From assembly GCA_026709935.1 (NCBI GenBank), contig JAPOSC010000086.1, positions 1 through 51,188 on the forward strand: a DNA stretch of 51,188 bases. The letters run 5' to 3'. Positions 47,793 through 51,188 of this stretch are shown in pieces. Position numbers and translations under genes: made by a program. The stretch is from Thiotrichales bacterium. GTDB taxonomy: Bacteria > Pseudomonadota > Gammaproteobacteria > HK1. Positions within the stretch are counted from its first letter, which is position 1, and every line of letters begins with the position of its first letter. The notes under the pieces were generated by a model. It worked only from the letters and a program-made list of their open reading frames with translations, did no database searches and was not told where the DNA came from.

Positions 47793-48416
47793 GTGACGAC
47801 CTATCCCCGAAGAAACATCACCGCGGTCGTGCTCGCGGGCGGCCGGGCGCGGCGCATGGGCGGCGAGGACAAGGGGCTCGTCGAAGTCGCCGGCCGCCCG
47901 ATGGTCGCACACACCGTCGATGCGCTCCGTCCGCAGAGCGCGGAGGTCATCGTGAACGCGAACCGCAGCTCCGCCGCGTACCGCGCCGCCACCGGATGCC
48001 GCGTCATCGCCGATACCGTCGGCGGTTTCGCCGGTCCGCTGGCGGGGATGGCGAGCGCGCTGGAGGCGTCGGCGACCTCGCTCCTGCTCACCGCACCGTG
48101 CGATTCGCCACTCGTCGCCGAAGCGCTCGGACCGCGGCTGCATGCAGCGATGATCCACCACGGGGCCGAGATCGCAGTGGCCCATGACGGCGAGCGCATG
48201 CAGCCGGTGTTCGCCCTGCTCGCGCGCGGCCTGTTGTCCGATCTGCTGACCTTCCTCGCGGCAGGTGAGCGCAAGATCGACGCCTGGTACGCGACCCGTC
48301 ACGCAGTGACCGCGGACTTCTCCGACCTCCCCGACACCTTTCTGAACGTGAACACGCCCGAGGAGCGCGACCGCCTGGAACAACGGCTCGCGCCGCGTGA
48401 CCCGCAATCCGGGTGA
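47793..48416 (+). CDS. mobA: Molybdenum cofactor guanylyltransferase MobA
   Basis: MobA joins GMP to Mo-molybdopterin to form the bis-MGD cofactor. It is 207 aa from the GTG at 47793. The nucleotide-binding VVLAGGRARRMGGEDKGLVEVAGRP is intact with its catalytic Lys. TAPCDSPLV and TFLNVNTPEE are typical family segments. The start lies only 15 bases after the palindromic repeat. mobB follows after about 16 bases. A bis-MGD enzyme such as the FdhD client formate dehydrogenase is implied elsewhere in the genome. Confidence 0.94.
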   Translation: MTTYPRRNITAVVLAGGRARRMGGEDKGLVEVAGRPMVAHTVDALRPQSAEVIVNANRSSAAYRAATGCRVIADTVGGFAGPLAGMASALEASATSLLLTAPCDSPLVAEALGPRLHAAMIHHGAEIAVAHDGERMQPVFALLARGLLSDLLTFLAAGERKIDAWYATRHAVTADFSDLPDTFLNVNTPEERDRLEQRLAPRDPQSG

Positions 48417-48432
48417 GTGCGGGTTGCCCGAC

Positions 48433-48993
48433 ATGGTCCCGTCTTCCATGCTGACCAATGCGCACATTCCGATCCTCGGCTTTGCGGCCTGGAGCGGGAC
48501 CGGCAAGACGACGCTTCTGCGCCGGCTCCTGCCGATTCTCGCCGGGCGCGGGATTCGGGTCGGGGTGGTCAAGCACGCCCACCACGACTTCGAAGTCGAC
48601 ACCCCCGGCAAGGACAGCTACGAGCTGCGCAAGGCGGGGGCGGCGCAGATGCTCATCGCGTCGCGCCGCCGCTGGGCGCTGATGGTGGAACGGCCCGCGG
48701 CCCGCGAACCGACGCTCGACGAGGTGCTGCTGGAGCTCGGTCAGGGGTTGCTCGATCTCATTCTGGTCGAGGGGTTCAAGCACGAGAAGTTCCCGAAGAT
48801 CGAGCTGCATCGCCCGAGCTTCGGGCGCCCGCTGCTCCACCCCGGCGACGAAACCATCGTCGCCGTCGCCACCGACACCCCGCTCCATACGCCGGTGGTG
48901 CTGCCCATGCTCGATCTGAACTCGCCGGAGGAGATCGCAAGTTTCGTCATCGACACGATGCTGAACGGCGTCTTGCGGGGCGGCACCGGGTAG
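48433..48993 (+). CDS. mobB: Molybdopterin-guanine dinucleotide biosynthesis adaptor MobB
   Basis: MobB is a GTP-binding partner that stimulates MobA. The Walker A WSGTGKTTLLRRLL begins near residue 20. The conserved VDTPGKDSYELRKAGAAQ and ILVEGFKHEKFPKIELHR identify the family. The start is ambiguous. The ATG at 48433 gives 186 aa, the ATG at 48448 is nearest the homology, and the GTG at 48397 overlaps mobA. The 285 bases after it contain no supported gene. Confidence 0.93.
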   Translation: MVPSSMLTNAHIPILGFAAWSGTGKTTLLRRLLPILAGRGIRVGVVKHAHHDFEVDTPGKDSYELRKAGAAQMLIASRRRWALMVERPAAREPTLDEVLLELGQGLLDLILVEGFKHEKFPKIELHRPSFGRPLLHPGDETIVAVATDTPLHTPVVLPMLDLNSPEEIASFVIDTMLNGVLRGGTG

Positions 48994-49278
48994 TCGGCCC
49001 GGCGCGTCGACGGTCCAGCGATGCGGGCGAACGGTAGTGTCTCACCTTGACTCCTGAACTCTCGGGAAAGCTCGTGCATGCAGGCCGGAGTCACCAGGCA
49101 GAATTTCAAAGTGAGGCACCACCGGGCGAACGACACCGAGCATGGCGTGGCCGCGGAGCGAGGGGCTGACACATGGCACCAACGAAGATGCCCCAGCCGT
49201 CCTCACCCGAAGCACCCCCGGCGCGACGACCGGCGGGACGGCTTGACGCTGCCGCGGCATCGCGAGAATGTGCGGCGC

Positions 49279-50544
49279 ATGAACGCGCCCGAGCCGCTCC
49301 CCGACTGTTACGAGGGCGATCCGGATCTCCTGCCGCCGGACGAGGCAATGCGCCGGATTCGGGCGCACGTCCGTGCGGTGAGAGAGACCGGGACGATCCC
49401 GGTCATCGACGCGCTCGGGCGGGTCGTCGCCCGCGACATCATCTCGCCGATGAACGTGCCCGGGCATACCAACTCGGCCATGGACGGCTACGCCTGCGCC
49501 GGCGGTGCGCTCCCGGACGATGCGCCTCGCTGGTACGCGGTACCGGGGACGGCGTACGCGGGCAAGCCGTTCCCCGGCCCGGTCGGACCCTCACAGGCGG
49601 TGCGCATCATGACCGGCGCGGCCATGCCCGAAGGCACCGACACCGTGGTCATGCAGGAGCATGTCGAGATCGACGGCGACCGGGTGCGGATACCGCCCGG
49701 CAACCGCGCGGGCCAGCATGTGCGCCAAGCCGGCGAGGACCTCAGGGCCGGAGCGGTCGTGGTCCCGCGCGGGCGGCGCATCATGCCGGCCGAGATGGGC
49801 CTGCTCGCGTCCCTCGGGGTCGCCGGCGTCGACGTGTACCGCCGGCTGCGGGTCGCGTACTTCTCCACCGGCGACGAGATCCGCCCCCCCGGCACCCCCT
49901 TTGCGCCGGGGCTCGTTTACGACAGCAACCGCTTCACCATGCACGGCATGCTCGGCCGGCTCGGGGTGGAGATGGTCGATCTGGGCATCGTGTCGGACCG
50001 CCGCGACGCGGTGCGCAGCGCGTTCATCGAAGCGGCCGCCGACGCCGATGTCGTATTGTCCTCCGGCGGCGCATCCACCGGCGAAGCCGACCACGTCAAG
50101 GCAGTCCTCTCCGAGCTCGGCCAGGTCGGATTCTGGCGCATCGCAATCCGCCCCGGGCGCCCGCTGGCGTTCGGCTTCGTTGGGGATTCGGTCTTCTTCG
50201 GGCTGCCGGGCAACCCGGTCGCGGTGATGGTGACCTTCTACCAGTTCGTGGCCCCGGCGCTCCGGGCCGCGGCGGGCGAGATCGACTTCGGAACAATACT
50301 GCCCGCGGTGGAAGCGCGCTGCGTCTCGCGGCTGCGCAAGAAGCCGGGTCGGGTGGAGTACTACCGCGCCGTCCTGGAACGTGACGACTCGGGCGCCCTG
50401 GTGGTCCGCAGCACCGGCAAATCCGGCTCCGGCCTCCTGCACACGATGAGCGACGCAAACTGCTTCATCGTCCTCCCCGAACACGGCACCACGGTGGAGC
50501 CGGGCGCAACGGTCGCCGTCCAGCCCTTCTTCGGCCTGATGTGA
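49279..50544 (+). CDS. moeA: Molybdopterin molybdenumtransferase MoeA
   Basis: MoeA inserts molybdate into adenylated molybdopterin. It is 421 aa (E. coli 411). Visible motifs are VPGHTNSAMDGYA, RIMTGAAMPEGTDTVVMQEH, the catalytic-domain YDSNRFTMHGML and SSGGASTGEADHVK, and GLPGNPVAVMVTFYQFV. The ATG at 49279 precedes the conserved region. A GTG at 49270 in the same frame is an alternative start. The upstream 285-base spacer shows an imperfect inverted repeat around 49035/49110 but no recognisable Moco riboswitch. Confidence 0.95.
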   Translation: MNAPEPLPDCYEGDPDLLPPDEAMRRIRAHVRAVRETGTIPVIDALGRVVARDIISPMNVPGHTNSAMDGYACAGGALPDDAPRWYAVPGTAYAGKPFPGPVGPSQAVRIMTGAAMPEGTDTVVMQEHVEIDGDRVRIPPGNRAGQHVRQAGEDLRAGAVVVPRGRRIMPAEMGLLASLGVAGVDVYRRLRVAYFSTGDEIRPPGTPFAPGLVYDSNRFTMHGMLGRLGVEMVDLGIVSDRRDAVRSAFIEAAADADVVLSSGGASTGEADHVKAVLSELGQVGFWRIAIRPGRPLAFGFVGDSVFFGLPGNPVAVMVTFYQFVAPALRAAAGEIDFGTILPAVEARCVSRLRKKPGRVEYYRAVLERDDSGALVVRSTGKSGSGLLHTMSDANCFIVLPEHGTTVEPGATVAVQPFFGLM

Positions 50545-50554
50545 AGAGCGAGCC

Positions 50555-51094
50555 ATGAACCAACCGACTCCCGCCCGCGCCGAGCGCGCCTTCATCCCGC
50601 TCTCGATCTGCGTGCTCACCGTCTCCGACACGCGCACCGAGGCCACCGACACCTCCGGCCGGCTCCTCGCGGACCGGCTGGTCGCGGCCGGCCACTCCCT
50701 GCACGATAAGCGGATCGTCCCGGACGATATCTACCGCATTCGCGCCGCAGTCTCGGCCTGGATCGCGGACCCCGAGGTCAACGCGATCGTCACCACCGGA
50801 GGCACCGGAGTCACCGGCCGCGACGGGACCCCCGAGGCGGTGAGCCCCCTCCTCGACAAGACCATCGATGGCTTCGGCGAGATCTTCAGGATGATCTCCT
50901 GGGACGAGATCCGCACCTCGACCATCCAGTCCCGGGCGCTGGCCGGGGTCGCCAACGCCACCTACCTCTTCTGCCTGCCCGGCTCATCTGGCGCCTGCCG
51001 CACCGCATGGGACAAGCTCATCGTCGACCAGCTCGACTACCGCACGCGACCGTGCAACCTGGTGGAACTGATGCCGCGGCTGCTGGAGAGGTAG
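50555..51094 (+). CDS. moaB: Molybdenum cofactor biosynthesis protein MoaB
   Basis: MoaB belongs to the MogA/MoaB family that adenylates molybdopterin before metal insertion. It is 179 aa, starting 10 bases after moeA. The pterin-binding [17 protein letters not shown] is intact. Further along come [20 protein letters not shown] and the nucleotide-contact [10 protein letters not shown]. The SIHDKR-like strand here reads [11 protein letters not shown]. The pairing with moeA places both in one step of the cofactor pathway. Confidence 0.94.
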   Translation: MNQPTPARAERAFIPLSICVLTVSDTRTEATDTSGRLLADRLVAAGHSLHDKRIVPDDIYRIRAAVSAWIADPEVNAIVTTGGTGVTGRDGTPEAVSPLLDKTIDGFGEIFRMISWDEIRTSTIQSRALAGVANATYLFCLPGSSGACRTAWDKLIVDQLDYRTRPCNLVELMPRLLER

Positions 51095-51097
51095 GTG

Positions 51098-51188
51098 TCA
51101 TGCGCCCCGCGTGGCCTGGTGCAGCTCGGCGTCCCCGAACAGGCGGATGGTACCGTACACCCCGTCGTAGCCCGCATTCCGGATCACC
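51098..51188 (-). CDS. 3' end of an unidentified gene, possibly EndoQ/UvrD-like (partial)
   Basis: A minus-strand frame enters from the window edge and stops at 51098-51100. It encodes about 29 residues ending in GYDGVYGTIRLFGDAELHQATRGA. The GYDGVYG segment recalls the C-terminus of PHP-domain EndoQ-type (TIGR00375) proteins often annotated as UvrD. The fragment is too short to be sure. It is convergent with moaB. Confidence 0.45.
   Translation of the reverse strand, partial: VIRNAGYDGVYGTIRLFGDAELHQATRGA

Noticed and set aside
49078-49278. Possible N-terminal extension of moeA
   Set aside because: The added residues are His/Arg-rich and unconserved, whereas MoeA of normal length starts at 49279 (or the GTG at 49270).
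48994-49278. Moco riboswitch before moeA
   Set aside because: Only an imperfect inverted repeat is visible; I could not fit the conserved Moco RNA pattern.

Overview
The window is a high-GC chromosomal segment of a gammaproteobacterium. The evidence is the gene order: a complete division and cell-wall (dcw) cluster ending in lpxC, followed by secA with a dciA-like gene, and an rnpB - rsmI - lpoA - yraN - dolP - sspB/sspA - petCBA block arranged much as in Pseudomonas. The MurE carries the meso-diaminopimelate motif DNPR, LpoA (known only from gammaproteobacteria) is present, and the SspB ends in a ClpX-binding peptide. I cannot place it to genus.

Layout. 1-3294 (minus): the tip of an unidentified gene, prmB and htpG. 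3471-6604 (plus): mutS and the 7Fe ferredoxin fdxA. 6631-10846 (minus): argJ and secA. 10939-11262 (plus): a dciA-like gene. 11451-30582 (minus): one nearly gapless dcw transcription unit, in transcription order mraZ-rsmH-ftsL-ftsI-murE-murF-mraY-murD-ftsW-murG-murC-murB-ddl-ftsQ-ftsA-ftsZ-lpxC. Many junctions are 1-4 base ATGA/GTGA/TGATG overlaps, and a three-box MraZ operator lies just upstream of mraZ. 31006-31397 (minus): RNase P RNA. 31428-35503: rsmI diverging from lpoA-yraN-dolP. 35523-39380 (minus): petA-petB-petC-sspA-sspB (cytochrome bc1 complex plus stringent-starvation proteins).

From about 39.4 kb the content becomes accessory: an unidentified 153-aa acidic protein, a FadN-type dehydrogenase/enoyl-CoA hydratase fusion, then a molybdenum-cofactor neighbourhood (fdhD, mobA, mobB, moeA, moaB). 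Into this neighbourhood are set a Rieske ring-hydroxylating-type oxygenase with its short-chain dehydrogenase, a DUF6494 gene, and an ECF-type (BioMN/CbiOQ-like) transporter pair that looks internally deleted. The last 91 bases are the 3' end of another minus-strand gene.

Most of the window is conserved housekeeping sequence, and I see no convincing new defence, mobile or biosynthetic system. The most interesting items are the decayed ECF transporter, a pair of related MITE-like repeats beside it, a 120-bp palindromic repeat before mobA, the MraZ operator, a histone-H1-like tail on HtpG, and the loss of the usual SIS-domain gene between yraN and dolP, where short tandem repeats now lie. No tRNA, rRNA, CRISPR array, transposase or phage gene was found.
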